DNA from: Tepidimonas ignava
GTDB lineage: Bacteria > Pseudomonadota > Gammaproteobacteria > Burkholderiales > Burkholderiaceae_C
Assembly (NCBI RefSeq): GCF_004342625.1
Contig: NZ_SMAH01000004.1
Location: forward strand, 1 to 64,000
DNA length: 64,000 nucleotides
Direction: 5' to 3'
Program-made: the position numbers and the translations under genes
Shown here: piece by piece, positions 1 to 8,725 of the stretch
How positions within the stretch are numbered: the stretch's first letter is position 1
How the letters are laid out: each line of letters opens with the position of its first letter
Notes under the pieces: model-generated
Database searches by the model: none
Seen by the model: the letters and a program-made list of their open reading frames with translations, nothing else
Told to the model about the DNA's origin: nothing

Positions 1-93
1 GGCTCGTCCGGCTGCGGCCAACCGAGACTCGCGTCGCCAACCCGCCGCTGCTGCGGCTGCGGGCGGCGTGAAAATGAATTTTTCAGGGACGAC
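1..93 (+). mobile_element. Right end of a second IS5-like element (partial)
   Basis: The first 93 bases look like the 3' end of an insertion sequence lying mostly outside the window. Bases 62-93 closely resemble the outward-reading tail of the neighbouring element at 167-1780: both have a short GC-rich stretch, then a GTGAAAATGA/GTGAGATGGA-like segment, then ATTTTTCAGGGACGAC. A plus-strand reading frame stops at 68-70 and could be the transposase C-terminus. The two elements are therefore related copies lying tail to tail. Only the end is visible, so family and integrity cannot be judged. Confidence 0.5.
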
Positions 94-182
94 TAGCTAT
101 TTTTTTGTGCATGTTGTTATATGGAAGGCCTGCACAACTACCGTTGATGCGGCCACATGTTAAGTTGTCGTCCCTGAAAAAT
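78..182. repeat. 16-bp inverted repeat of two IS ends with 73-bp spacer
   Basis: Bases 78-93 (ATTTTTCAGGGACGAC) and 167-182 are exact reverse complements. A related imperfect copy, with core TCAGGGGCGAC, lies at 1768-1778. The two outer copies read as the ends of the element at 167-1780, and 78-93 reads as the end of the element to its left. The 73-bp spacer (94-166) is AT-richer than the surroundings and shows no gene. Confidence 0.75.
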
Positions 183-1780
183 CCATCTCACCTCACCATC
201 GCCACCGCCCGCAGGCTCCAGTGCGACGTTGCCCGCCCTGCGCGCAGCAGTGCGACGGCTTGCAGCAGGCACAACAAAAGCACCTGCAAGAAGGGGATGC
301 CCTTCTTGGCGATCATGCGCAGCAGCCAGCGGATGTTGTAGCCCGCCGCACACAGCACCGCGTGCAGCCGGTCGCCGGTTTGCCCTTTGAGGTGGTAGCG
401 CTGCATGCGGTGGTCCATCTTGAGGTGGCCGATGATGGGCTCAATGGCCTGACGCCGCTTGAGCAGCCTTCTTTCGTGCTCGCTGATGCGTCTGGCCTTG
501 CCCCGGTGCACGATGCGCACCTCGGGGTTGTGGGCATCCACCCCCCCCGGTAGCCCAGATCGACGAAAGCGGTGGCGGGCCGCATGCCCGTGTCTTGCAT
601 CAGGATGGTGGCTTGCTCAAGCTGCTCGCGCAGCGTGTGGCCGTCGTAGGGGTTGCCATGAAAGGCCCGTGCCCCCACGATCAGGTTGCCTTGGAGCGTG
701 CTGGCCATGCCCACCTTCACTGCGAACTCGTACGGTTGCCTGGCCTTGCCCTTGCTGATGCACTCAGCTTCAGGTGCGTGCCAGGCGTAGAGCTTGCCTT
801 GTCCATCCACGGCTTTGCGCTGGCCGCTTTGCGCCACGATGCGCGCGGCTTTGTGCAACGTCTGTGTCAGGGCTTGACGCGCAGCCGCTGCAAGGGCGCT
901 GGCCTTGCGTTCAATCTCGCGCTGCAGGCGCGCCACGATGGTGCGCTGGCGTTTGATGACGCGTCTCATGCGCTTGAACTGGCGCGCGTGGGCCAAGCGC
1001 CCGGCCTGGCGGCTGAGCGTTTGGCCCTCTTTGGCAAAGGTCTGTTTCAGGTCAATGCCAACTTGCTTGGCCGCTTGCACCAACTTCACCCTGGCCGTCT
1101 CCAGCAGCCGGCTGTCGGTGGGGTGGGCGATGGCCTTGGGCTGCACGGTGCTGTCCACGATCACGCGAGTGAGTTCTTGCGGCTTGATGAGCTTGAGCTC
1201 AACAGCCACGTTGATGGTTTGGGCCAGCAGCTCTTGCATCCCTTCTTCGCCCAGCAGTTGGCGAAACTTGACCAAGGTGGTGGCGTCGCAAGGCAGCCGA
1301 TCCTCGTAGTACGCCAGCCCCGAGAAATACTGCCAGCGCGGCGTGTCGCGCCAGCGCTCAACGACGCCTTCGTCCGACTCGTTGAACGCGTGCTTGAGGT
1401 ACAGCAGGCTGATCATGATGCGCAGCGGCACGCGAGGCCGCCCGGCGCGACTCCCCCGCTCGCTTGTCTGAACCTGCTCGCCAAACCAATCCAGCTCTGG
1501 CATAGCCACGCCTGCGCGAGCCTTGCGTGAAAACCGATGCGCCACCCGCGCTTCGAGCTCCTGCCACGGCATGCGCGCACCCAGCACCGCCAGCGGGTGG
1601 CGCAGGTCGATCATGTGGTCCAGGCGCAGGCGGAAAAAATCCTCGGTGGCGGGGCAGGCAGACATCGAAAAACTCCCAGAAAACGCGGCACCCAGAGCAA
1701 AGAAATGAGAGAAATTATACCCGAAAGCCTCGATATTTACGAATAAAATCAAAGGGTTATGAAAAAATCAGGGGCGACTC
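167..1780 (-). mobile_element. IS5-family insertion sequence, minus orientation
   Basis: The element carries one transposase gene and is bounded by imperfect inverted ends, GTCGTCCCTGA at 167-177 and the complement of TCAGGGGCGAC at 1768-1778. The outermost bases are uncertain because I could not find a convincing target duplication in the flanks. It sits 33 bp from the 3' end of a glycosyltransferase gene. The transposase is frameshifted, so the copy may be inactive unless slippage restores the frame. It marks the left edge of the polysaccharide gene pair. Confidence 0.75.
188..1665 (-). pseudogene. IS5-family transposase, frameshifted
   Basis: The N-terminal part runs from an ATG at 1663-1665 and contains the IS5-type N-terminal domain, a first catalytic Asp in VIVDSTV and a second in FVDLGYRG. 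Immediately after GYRG the frame breaks in a run of eight G (minus strand; 541-548 on plus). The C-terminal third continues in another frame to 188 with DAHNPEVRIVHRGK and the Y/R/E/K signature around RRQAIEPIIGHLK. Six or nine G would keep one frame; eight do not. This is either an inactivating mutation, a sequencing error at a homopolymer, or a slippage site. An in-frame ATG also exists further upstream at 1752, inside the element end. Confidence 0.85.
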
Positions 1781-1812
1781 ATTATGCGCCGCATCCATGT
1801 TGACCATGTTGC

Positions 1813-2799
1813 TCACATGAGCCAACCCACAAAATGTCCACGTTGCCCCAACTCCATCCGCATGCGCCACTTCAACCAACGCAGCAACGCAATCGGATCG
1901 GCAGGATCAAGTTTCGGTTGGAGCGTCATTTGTTGCAAACCGTAGGTCAGTTGTTGCATAAGATCTCGGCGACGCGAACGGTACACCTGCCCTGCAAAAT
2001 CCATCACATTCAACATTAACCGATGGCGATATGACAACTGCAGACGAGAATCCTGTAACAAGGTCGTCGCAGCTTCGTGCCGCTCTCGCCAGAGCTCGAA
2101 AAAGTCTGCCACATGCCGCTCACTCATCGAGCGCATGATCGATCCGGGGCGAGCAATGTATCTATACGTAAAACCTTCTACGGTCGAAATTAACCCTCGG
2201 ATTGCTTGGAAGACCCTTAAATTAAAAACTTGGTCTTCCCCCTGATTGATTCTTGATCGATCGAACTTAACAGCCTCAAGAGCACTTCGACGATAGAGCT
2301 TGTTCCAACACGGAAATAATCCATTGGAATGATGCCCAACGAGCAGCGCAATTGCCGCTTCGGCGCCACCCATTCTACCTTTACGAGGACCATACCGGGT
2401 TTCAACCCCGTCGAGCCCAATCGACGCAATGCCTGTAATCACAACATCAACATCATCCGCGGCACCACTCATCAGCGCTGCCAAATGGCCTTGCGTCACC
2501 TCATCGTCGGCATCCATAAACGTAATCCATTCACCGCGTGCCAGCGCAATACCCGACAAACGCGCGTGGTACAGGCCTTGATTTTCTTGGCTATAGATAC
2601 GCAAACGCGACTCCGTGCCCGCCCAGCCCTCCAGCCGCCCAAGCGTCCCATCCGAGCTGCCATCGTCAACAGCAATGATCTCAAAATCGGAAAACGTTTG
2701 TGAACGCAAGCTGCCGAGCACTCGATCAATATAAACTTCGACATTGTAACAAGGCACGATCACGCTGATCGTGGGCTTCACGGCCAGACTATCGCTCAT
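1813..2799 (-). CDS. Family 2 glycosyltransferase
   Basis: This is an inverting GT-A fold glycosyltransferase of about 328 residues, expected to transfer a sugar from a nucleotide donor during assembly of a surface polysaccharide at the inner face of the membrane. The N-terminus has the family signature SVIVPCYNVE (about 12-21), then VDDGSSDGT (about 47-55), the metal-binding DxD motif as MDADD near 95, and a GED catalytic-base motif in the second half. The ATG at 2797-2799 is preferred over the longer frame starting at 2844 because it gives the usual start just before the signature and overlaps the upstream flippase gene by only 11 bp. Base composition is clearly AT-richer than the housekeeping genes, suggesting transfer. 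Substrate unknown. Confidence 0.88.
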   Translation of the reverse strand: MSDSLAVKPTISVIVPCYNVEVYIDRVLGSLRSQTFSDFEIIAVDDGSSDGTLGRLEGWAGTESRLRIYSQENQGLYHARLSGIALARGEWITFMDADDEVTQGHLAALMSGAADDVDVVITGIASIGLDGVETRYGPRKGRMGGAEAAIALLVGHHSNGLFPCWNKLYRRSALEAVKFDRSRINQGEDQVFNLRVFQAIRGLISTVEGFTYRYIARPGSIMRSMSERHVADFFELWRERHEAATTLLQDSRLQLSYRHRLMLNVMDFAGQVYRSRRRDLMQQLTYGLQQMTLQPKLDPADPIALLRWLKWRMRMELGQRGHFVGWLM

Positions 2800-4180
2800 G
2801 CTTATGCTCCCGATGCAGTGCCCGCATGGATGCCCGAAGCGCAATCCAATAGCCCAAAGTAGCCGCCACCAGACCCACGCATATAGCCTCGGCGTCCCAG
2901 CCTAGACAACCGATCAATAAAAAAGACGTCACTATTTTTGACGCCGTTCCGGCCAAAGCCGCCCACCACAATCCGGTCAGTACGTGCGCGCTGGCAAGCA
3001 GCCATTGCGCCCATATCGTGCCAACAAGGTACAGAGGCCACTGGAGCGCCATGAGGCGCAACAGGTAGGTTGTCTTTTCCGTGTCGGCCGCCGTAAAACT
3101 TCCTCGTTCAAACAGCGCAGCCACAACCGGTTCCGCCATCGCGATCAGAACCGCGGCCCCTGCGGCCCCCAACCAAAACAAACGCCGCGCCCAAAGGCGG
3201 GTGAGCCTCAAGCGCAATGCTGCATCTGTTTCATTAGCAAGTACAGGCAGCACGGCACGCCCAACCACCGTAGCACTCAACGTGAGCACCAACGCCATTA
3301 CGCGGTTGGCATAGCCATAGGTGGCCAGGTTGCCAGTCGACATGTGCGCTAGCAGCACTTGGTCAACGACACCCGCCACGCCCATGATGAATTGACCGGC
3401 CACCAGCCAGCTTGCGTTGCTCATCATCGTGCGCTGAAACGGCCGGCCGGGTGGCCAAGAGGGATCAATGGGCGCACCGGCCACTTTTGCCACTCCAATC
3501 AACAGGAGGACCTGGAGCACGAAGCCGAGCAGTGTGCCCCACAGAAGGGGAGCACTACCGCCTGTTGTGGGCCATGCCAGCACGGCTATCAACACCCCCA
3601 GCGCCGGCATCGCTTCCAAAAAGGTATTCCCGTGTTGCTGCCTGCTCATCAACTGGCAGGCATGCCAGCCCGCTATGATGCCGCATGTGACTATGCCCGC
3701 TAGCCAAGGCAGTACCGATAGGGCAGCCGACCGCGCCGCTCCGTCCAGCCCCAGCCAGCCTGCCTCCAACAGGCGCGGCAAGCCCAACGCCGCCGCAGAA
3801 CCCAGTACGATGGCCACCAACCAGACCCACGCCGTGACCTGTCGCTGCCAGCGTAGCACGCGATCGGGGTCTTCGCGCTGCTGCGTGACTAGGTGCGGAA
3901 TAAGCACCGCCGACATGACCGAAAAAAGCAGACTGACGGGCGAGGACAGCAGATTGAAAACAAAAAGATAGCCTTCGACCATGGCCGACGTACCATAGCG
4001 ATAGGCAACTGCCATTTCCTTGCCGGCTGCTATTAACTTGGCTGCCAGCACGAACAGAATCAGCCAAAACGCGCTGCGCACGATGGCTTTGCTGGCAACG
4101 TGTGCGGCAAGCAACCGCGCTTGAATCCGAACGGGTAACCGCTCGACGAGTCGTGCCTCGATCCTCTGTAACAGGGTCAT
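2789..4180 (-). CDS. MurJ/MviN-like lipid-linked oligosaccharide flippase
   Basis: A polytopic membrane protein of about 463 residues from the MOP exporter superfamily, resembling MurJ/MviN, which moves lipid-linked precursors across the cytoplasmic membrane. Many hydrophobic segments are visible, starting with SAFWLILFVLAAKLIAAGKE, and the first repeat has the PHLV-type loop seen in the family. With a glycosyltransferase gene overlapping its 3' end by 11 bp, it more likely exports a polysaccharide repeat unit than the essential lipid II. The start at 4178-4180 lies just outside the adjacent IS5 element; the element inserted directly upstream of a GGGGG ribosome-binding site, so the native promoter has been displaced. 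Confidence 0.75.
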   Translation of the reverse strand: MTLLQRIEARLVERLPVRIQARLLAAHVASKAIVRSAFWLILFVLAAKLIAAGKEMAVAYRYGTSAMVEGYLFVFNLLSSPVSLLFSVMSAVLIPHLVTQQREDPDRVLRWQRQVTAWVWLVAIVLGSAAALGLPRLLEAGWLGLDGAARSAALSVLPWLAGIVTCGIIAGWHACQLMSRQQHGNTFLEAMPALGVLIAVLAWPTTGGSAPLLWGTLLGFVLQVLLLIGVAKVAGAPIDPSWPPGRPFQRTMMSNASWLVAGQFIMGVAGVVDQVLLAHMSTGNLATYGYANRVMALVLTLSATVVGRAVLPVLANETDAALRLRLTRLWARRLFWLGAAGAAVLIAMAEPVVAALFERGSFTAADTEKTTYLLRLMALQWPLYLVGTIWAQWLLASAHVLTGLWWAALAGTASKIVTSFLLIGCLGWDAEAICVGLVAATLGYWIALRASMRALHREHKHER

Positions 4181-4197
4181 CAACACAAGCCCCCTAA

Positions 4198-5371
4198 GGA
4201 AGGTCTGCAAAACCCCTCCCTCCGCCGGTACAGTTCTACCTCATGAAGCAACTGAGCCTGGCCGCAGTGGGGTTTGAGCGCAAGAGGAAGCACACGCGCA
4301 AGCGTCAGTTCCTGCAGGAGATGGACCGTGTGGTGCCGTGGCAGGAGCTGGTGGCGCTCATCGAGCCCTATGCGCCCAAGCCTGGTCCCAAAGGAGGGCG
4401 TCCTCCGTATGCGGTGGAGACCTTGCTGCGCATTCATTTCCTGCAGCAGTGGTTCAACCTGTCGGACCCGGCCGTTGAAGAGGCACTGTACGACACGCCG
4501 ATGTTTTGCGAGTTTGCGGGGCTGGACATCGGGGCGGACAGTCTGCCCGATGAGAGCACGATTTTGCGGTTCAGACACCTGCTGGAGCAGCACGAGCTTG
4601 GGCCGCGCATCTTGGCGATCGTCAACGCCAAGCTGGCTGACAAGGGCTTGATGCTCCAAGCGGGCACGGTGGTGGACGCCACGCTCATTGCGGCGCCCAG
4701 CTCCACCAAAAACCGCACGGGTCAGCGTGACCCTAAGATGCACCCAACACGCAAGGGCAACCCGTGGCACTTTGGCATGAAGGTGCACGTCGGGGTGGAT
4801 GCTGAGACGGGTCTGGTGCACAGCGTGGTGACCACGCCGGCCAACGTCAGTGATGTGACCCAGGCGCACGCGCTGCTGCATGGGCAGGAGTCGGACGTCT
4901 TTGCCGACGCTGGCTACCGAGGGGTGGACAAGCGCGCCGAAGTGCAAGCCCAGCACCCCGCAGTCAACTGGCACGTGGCCATGATGCCCTCCAAGCGCAA
5001 GGCGCTGGACAAGGGCACGCTGCTGGGTGCGGTGCTCGATGCGCTGCAGCAGCACCAAAGCGCGCATCCGCGCCAAGGGCGAGCATGCCTTTGGGGTGCT
5101 CAAGTGTGTGTTTGGCTACCGGCGCGTCAAGTACCGGGGGCTGGCCAAGAACACGGCCAACCTGATGGTGTTGTTTGCGCTGTGCAACCTGTTCATGGTG
5201 CGCAAGCGACTGCTGCAGGGGTAAGTGCGCCCAAAGGGGGCGCAGCGGCCCACGAACAGGGCCGAAACGGCCTACCCACAGACCACAACCGCTCCTGGAG
5301 TACATCACGACGCCACCATCTGCAACAGCAACTGCCAACGGCCGAGTCAGAGGATGTTGTGCAGACCTTCC
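4198..5371 (+). mobile_element. IS5 element with GGAAGGTCTGC ends
   Basis: The ends are GGAAGGTCTGC at 4198-4208 and its exact complement at 5361-5371, matching the known GGAAGGTGCGA style of IS5. Length is about 1.17 kb, near that of IS5. IS5 normally duplicates a CTAR target: the left flank is CTAA (4194-4197), but the right flank reads CTTT, so no intact duplication is present. The left end touches the flippase gene's ribosome-binding site and the right end truncates a DUF4160 frame. The mismatch suggests a deletion or recombination between IS copies after insertion. Confidence 0.88.
4243..5224 (+). pseudogene. IS5 transposase, frameshifted near 5058
   Basis: The gene begins MKQLSLAAVGFERK and has the N-terminal DUF772-type domain followed by the DDE catalytic core: an Asp in VVDATLI and a second in ADAGYRGVDKR. 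After LDALQQHQ (about 5055-5060) the frame is lost. The remaining C-terminus (RIRAKGEHAFGVLKCVFGY, then RVKYRGLAKNTANL) continues in another frame to 5224 and holds the final catalytic Glu. A single-base change near CACCAAAGCGCGC explains the break. As written, no full-length transposase is made. Confidence 0.88.
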
Positions 5372-5454
5372 CTTTTCGACATGGGCGTGCCGCGGAGGAC
5401 AATCGTCGAGCCACATCCACACAATGATGCCAAAAAGAGAAAATGGATCGGCAT
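5372..5454 (-). pseudogene. Truncated DUF4160 gene fragment
   Basis: Reading leftwards from an ATG at 5452-5454, one base shift gives FGIIVWMWLDDCPPRHAHVE, which resembles the start of DUF4160 proteins (typically FxGIxIxMYxxDHxPPHFHA). The frame then runs straight into the right end of the IS5 element at 5371 and the rest of the gene is missing. DUF4160 genes often pair with DUF2442 genes in toxin-antitoxin-like modules of uncertain function. The identification rests on about 20 residues and needs a one-base frame correction, so it is tentative. Confidence 0.45.
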
Positions 5455-5726
5455 CAATGCTCGTAATGATCCACCACCTTGCGGCCGCATGATCCACCAG
5501 CGCGGTGAACTGGCGACGATGATGCCGCCAGGCTGCGCGCGCAGCGCCTTCGTGAAGGCGGGGTCGGGTGTAGATGACTCTGATCGCAAAAGCTAAAGCT
5601 ACCGCAGTGAAGCAGGCATACCGTGTGCCGCTCCCCACTTGTTGTTGTGGCGTGTTGTTGGCGGCATTGTACAGGGCTGCTGTGGCCGCCCTTGCTCGCC
5701 CCGTTGCCCCGGCCTGCCCTTTGCGC
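5455..5726. other. Gene-poor gap after the IS5 insertion
   Basis: I see no convincing gene here. Open frames on both strands lack family features and have no ribosome-binding sites. The stretch joins the accessory region to the housekeeping pyrimidine locus. The last bases before the next gene contain the hexamer CACAAT (5727-5732), seven bases before the ATG at 5740, a possible -10 element. Confidence 0.5.
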
Positions 5727-5739
5727 CACAATGCGGCCC

Positions 5740-6399
5740 ATGATGACAGCACGGCACGGGGCAACGTGCGCCGCATGGGCGGCGCTGGGTTTGGCATTGG
5801 GGTTGGCGGGGTGCAGCACGCCGCCCAAACCGGCGGCGCAGGCGCCCGCGCCGGCGCCCGCGCCGGTGGTGGTGGCGCCGCCGCCCGCGCCCGCCCCAGC
5901 GCCGGTGCCCGAATTCACTGGCAAGGTGTCGCTGGCCAGCACCGAGCGCGAATACCGCCGCGACGGTGCCGCCCATCTGTATGAACGTTACGCCGACCGC
6001 ATCTACCGCGGCAAGTTGCCGCCGCTGCTGCAGGCGGTGGGGGTGATGCGGCTGACGATCGGCCCCCAGGGTGAGCTGCAGCGCTTGGAGTGGATGCGTG
6101 CGCCGGACCACGTGCCGCACGTCAAGGCCGAAATCGAGCGCTTGGTGCACGCGGCGGCGCCGTTTCCGGCGGCGCGACGGCTGGGCAGCGTGGTGTACAC
6201 CGACACGTGGTTATGGGACAAAAGTGGGCGCTTCCAGCTCGACACGCTGACCGAAGGGCAGTTGGACCGTCTGCCAGCCGCGGCGGCCGAGCCGCCCAAG
6301 CCCAAGGCGCGGGCGCGCGCCGCGGCCAAGGTGAATGCCCGCACCGCGGTGGCGCAGTCGGGCGCCGGGCCGGACGCGGCGGCTCAGGCGCCGCGTTGA
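5740..6399 (+). CDS. Lipoprotein with TonB-C-like domain
   Basis: The N-terminus is a lipoprotein signal with an LGLAGC lipobox, so the mature protein should be anchored by its Cys. A proline/alanine-rich linker (about residues 28-55) follows, like the periplasm-spanning segment of TonB-type proteins. The folded part (about 60-185) resembles a TonB C-terminal domain, with a LTIGPQGELQRLEW strand pair. The C-terminus is Ala/Lys/Arg-rich. Start: ATG codons occur at 5731, 5740 and 5743; I chose 5740 because it lies seven bases after CACAAT and no Shine-Dalgarno sequence is visible. The 3' end overlaps the convergent DUF475 gene by 16 bp. Function is not established. Confidence 0.7.
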   Translation: MMTARHGATCAAWAALGLALGLAGCSTPPKPAAQAPAPAPAPVVVAPPPAPAPAPVPEFTGKVSLASTEREYRRDGAAHLYERYADRIYRGKLPPLLQAVGVMRLTIGPQGELQRLEWMRAPDHVPHVKAEIERLVHAAAPFPAARRLGSVVYTDTWLWDKSGRFQLDTLTEGQLDRLPAAAAEPPKPKARARAAAKVNARTAVAQSGAGPDAAAQAPR

Positions 6400-7409
6400 C
6401 GCTCGCGCACCGAGGACCACACCGACGCCACGATCAACGCCACGCCGACCAGGCCGGTGATGACTTCGGGCACGTGCACGACGGTGCCCATCAGCATGAT
6501 GGCCGCCAACGCGCCGATGGCGTAGTGCGCGCCGTGTTCCAGGTAGCGGTACGCCTGCAGCGTGCCGCGCTGCACCAGGTACACGGTCATCGAGCGCACG
6601 AAGATGGCGCCGATGGCCAGCCCCAGCATAATGACGACGACGTCCTTGGTGATGGCGAAGGCGCCGATGACGCCGTCGAACGAAAACGACGCGTCCAGCA
6701 CTTCCAGGTACAAAAAGCTGGCCGCGCCGCTGCGCTGCACGGTGGCCACGGCGGCCTCGCCCTGCTCGTCGCTTTCGAACAGCGCCCCCACCGCGTCCAC
6801 CGCCAGGTACAGCACGATGCCACCGATGCCGGCGACGAAAACCCGCATTTGCTCCGCGTCGGGCACCCACCAGCGCGTCGAGAACACCACCAGCAGCGCG
6901 ATGAAGACGCTGATTTCGTCGAACTTGGCCGCACGCACCATGCGCCGCTCCAGCGCCCCGAGCCAGTGCGTTTCTTTGTCGGCGTCGAAGAGGAAATTGA
7001 GAAATACCAGCAGCAAAAACGTGCCGCCGAAGGCCGAGATGACCGGGTAGGCGTCGGTGAGCACACGGGCGTAGGCGTCGGGCTCGCGCAGCGCCAGCCG
7101 CACCGTGTCGAGCCAACCCAGGTCGGCGGACACGGCGACGATGACGATGGGAAAGACCAGCCGCATGCCAAAGACGGCGATCAGAATGCCCACCGTGAGG
7201 AAGAGCTTTTGCCACAGCGGGCTCATCGTGCGCAGCACGCTGGCGTTGACCACCGCGTTGTCGAACGACAGGCTCACCTCCAGCACGGCCAGCACGGCGG
7301 TGATCCACAGCGCCGTCCACAGCCCCTGCGGTGTGCTCAGGCCCCACCACGCGGCCAGCGCCAGGCACAGCGCCGAAAACGCCAACGAAAACCCAAAATG
7401 CCGGATCAT
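6384..7409 (-). CDS. DUF475 family integral membrane protein
   Basis: About 341 residues with roughly nine hydrophobic segments. It belongs to the DUF475 branch of the TerC/YkoY membrane superfamily: the acidic intramembrane motif SLSFDNAVVNA (about 45-55) and a second copy, ASFSFDGVIGAF, in the C-terminal half are the repeat-half signatures, each with a conserved Asp in a helix. TerC relatives are linked to metal ion export or tellurite resistance; DUF475 itself has no firm function. The ATG overlaps the stop of the upstream pyrC' by 4 bp, so it is co-transcribed with the pyrimidine operon as its last gene. Confidence 0.85.
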   Translation of the reverse strand: MIRHFGFSLAFSALCLALAAWWGLSTPQGLWTALWITAVLAVLEVSLSFDNAVVNASVLRTMSPLWQKLFLTVGILIAVFGMRLVFPIVIVAVSADLGWLDTVRLALREPDAYARVLTDAYPVISAFGGTFLLLVFLNFLFDADKETHWLGALERRMVRAAKFDEISVFIALLVVFSTRWWVPDAEQMRVFVAGIGGIVLYLAVDAVGALFESDEQGEAAVATVQRSGAASFLYLEVLDASFSFDGVIGAFAITKDVVVIMLGLAIGAIFVRSMTVYLVQRGTLQAYRYLEHGAHYAIGALAAIMLMGTVVHVPEVITGLVGVALIVASVWSSVRERQRGA

Positions 7410-8725
7410 GGCTGGGCCTCGTACGCCAGGTGGCCGCCCACGAGCGTGGCGCGCACGCGCGCGGGCAGTTCGTGCCCTTCGAACGGCGTGTGGCGGCCCT
7501 GGCTGACGAGCGCGGCGGGCTCGACCCGCCACGGGGCCTGCGGCGCCAGCACGCACACGTCGGCAACACCGCCCACGGCCAGCCGCCCCAGGCTGGCGCC
7601 CAGGGTGCCCAGGCGCGCGCCCAGCACCCGCGCCGGGCCGAGGGTGAGCACCTCGACCACGCGCGCCAGCGGCACCCGGTCTTGCTCGGCCCATTTGAGG
7701 GCCACCGCCGCCAGCAGCTCCACCGCGGTGGCGCCGGGCGCGGCCTCGCCAAAGGGCAGCAGCTTGTCGTCGGCCGACACCGGGGTGTGGTCGGACACCA
7801 GCGCGTCCAGCGTGCCGTCGGCCAGGCCTTGGCGCAGCGCCTCGCGGTCACGCTGCTGGCGCAGCGGCGGCTGCAGGCGCAGCCGGGTGTCGTAGTAGCC
7901 GATGTCGGTGTCGGTCAGCATCAGGTTGTGGATGCTGACGTCGGCGGTGACGGGCAAGCCTTCGGCCTTGGCGCGGCGCACCAGCTCGACGCCGGCGGCG
8001 GTGCTCAGTCGCGCGATGTGCAGCCGCACCGACGCGCTGGGCGGGTGGCCGACGACGCTGCGCAGCAGCTCCAGCACCGTGTGCAGGGCGATGACTTCGG
8101 CCGCGGCGGGCACGCCCGGCAACCCCAGCCGCGTGGCCAGCGGCCCGCTGGCCATGACGCCCTTGCCCAGCCACGGCTCGTCGGGCCGCAGCCACACGGT
8201 GTAGCCAAAGGTGGCGGCGTACTGCAGCGCGCGCAGCAGCACCTGGGTGTTGACGATGGGACGGTCGGCCTGGCCAAAGCCGACGCAGCCGCGCTCGCTG
8301 AGCTGCACCATTTCGGCCAGCACCTCGCCGGCCAGCCCGCGCGTGAGCGCCCCCAGCGGCAGCACGCGGCAGCGGTGCAGCGCCTCGGCGCGCTTGCGCA
8401 GCATGTCCACCAGGCCCGGCTCGTCCAACACGGGGTCGGTGTCCGGCGGGCACACCAGGCTCGTCACGCCCCCGGCCACGGCCGCGGCGGTTTCGCTTTC
8501 CAGCAAGCCGGCATGCTCGCCGCCCGGCTCGCGCAGGCGCACGCACAGGTCCACCAGCCCCGGCAGCACCCAGCAGCCGCTGGCGTCCAGCACGCGGTTG
8601 GGGGCGAAGTCGGCCAGTGCGCTGCCGATGCCGATGATGCGCCCCGCGGCGATGGCCACGTCGGCCACGCGGTCGGTGCCGCTGGCGGGGTCGATGACAC
8701 GTCCGTTGCGAATCAGCAGCTTCAT
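7406..8725 (-). CDS. pyrC': Dihydroorotase-like PyrC' (probably non-catalytic ATCase partner)
   Basis: An amidohydrolase-fold protein of 439 residues, homologous to dihydroorotase. The usual metal-binding D-x-H-x-H is changed to D59-L-C-V-R63, the later His pair motif reads LHIARLS (second His is Arg239), and the usual DHAPH motif is DHTPV (Asp312 kept, His lost). Active enzymes need these residues, so catalysis is very unlikely. In Pseudomonas a similarly inactive PyrC', encoded after pyrB, is needed to assemble aspartate transcarbamoylase; the same gene order here supports that structural role. It overlaps pyrB by 4 bp. A functional dihydroorotase must be encoded elsewhere. Confidence 0.9.
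   Translation of the reverse strand: MKLLIRNGRVIDPASGTDRVADVAIAAGRIIGIGSALADFAPNRVLDASGCWVLPGLVDLCVRLREPGGEHAGLLESETAAAVAGGVTSLVCPPDTDPVLDEPGLVDMLRKRAEALHRCRVLPLGALTRGLAGEVLAEMVQLSERGCVGFGQADRPIVNTQVLLRALQYAATFGYTVWLRPDEPWLGKGVMASGPLATRLGLPGVPAAAEVIALHTVLELLRSVVGHPPSASVRLHIARLSTAAGVELVRRAKAEGLPVTADVSIHNLMLTDTDIGYYDTRLRLQPPLRQQRDREALRQGLADGTLDALVSDHTPVSADDKLLPFGEAAPGATAVELLAAVALKWAEQDRVPLARVVEVLTLGPARVLGARLGTLGASLGRLAVGGVADVCVLAPQAPWRVEPAALVSQGRHTPFEGHELPARVRATLVGGHLAYEAQP

Noticed and set aside
163-1784. Target-site duplication for the first IS5 element
   Set aside because: No matching 4-bp direct repeat could be placed next to the element ends with confidence.
4180-5103. Long minus-strand open frame through the IS5 transposase
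   Set aside because: It is the shadow of the transposase on plus; composition is Arg/His-rich and no family motif is present.
5800-5910. Repetitive GCGCCCGCGCCGG pattern as a CRISPR or tandem repeat
   Set aside because: It encodes the Pro/Ala linker of the lipoprotein and has no spacer structure.
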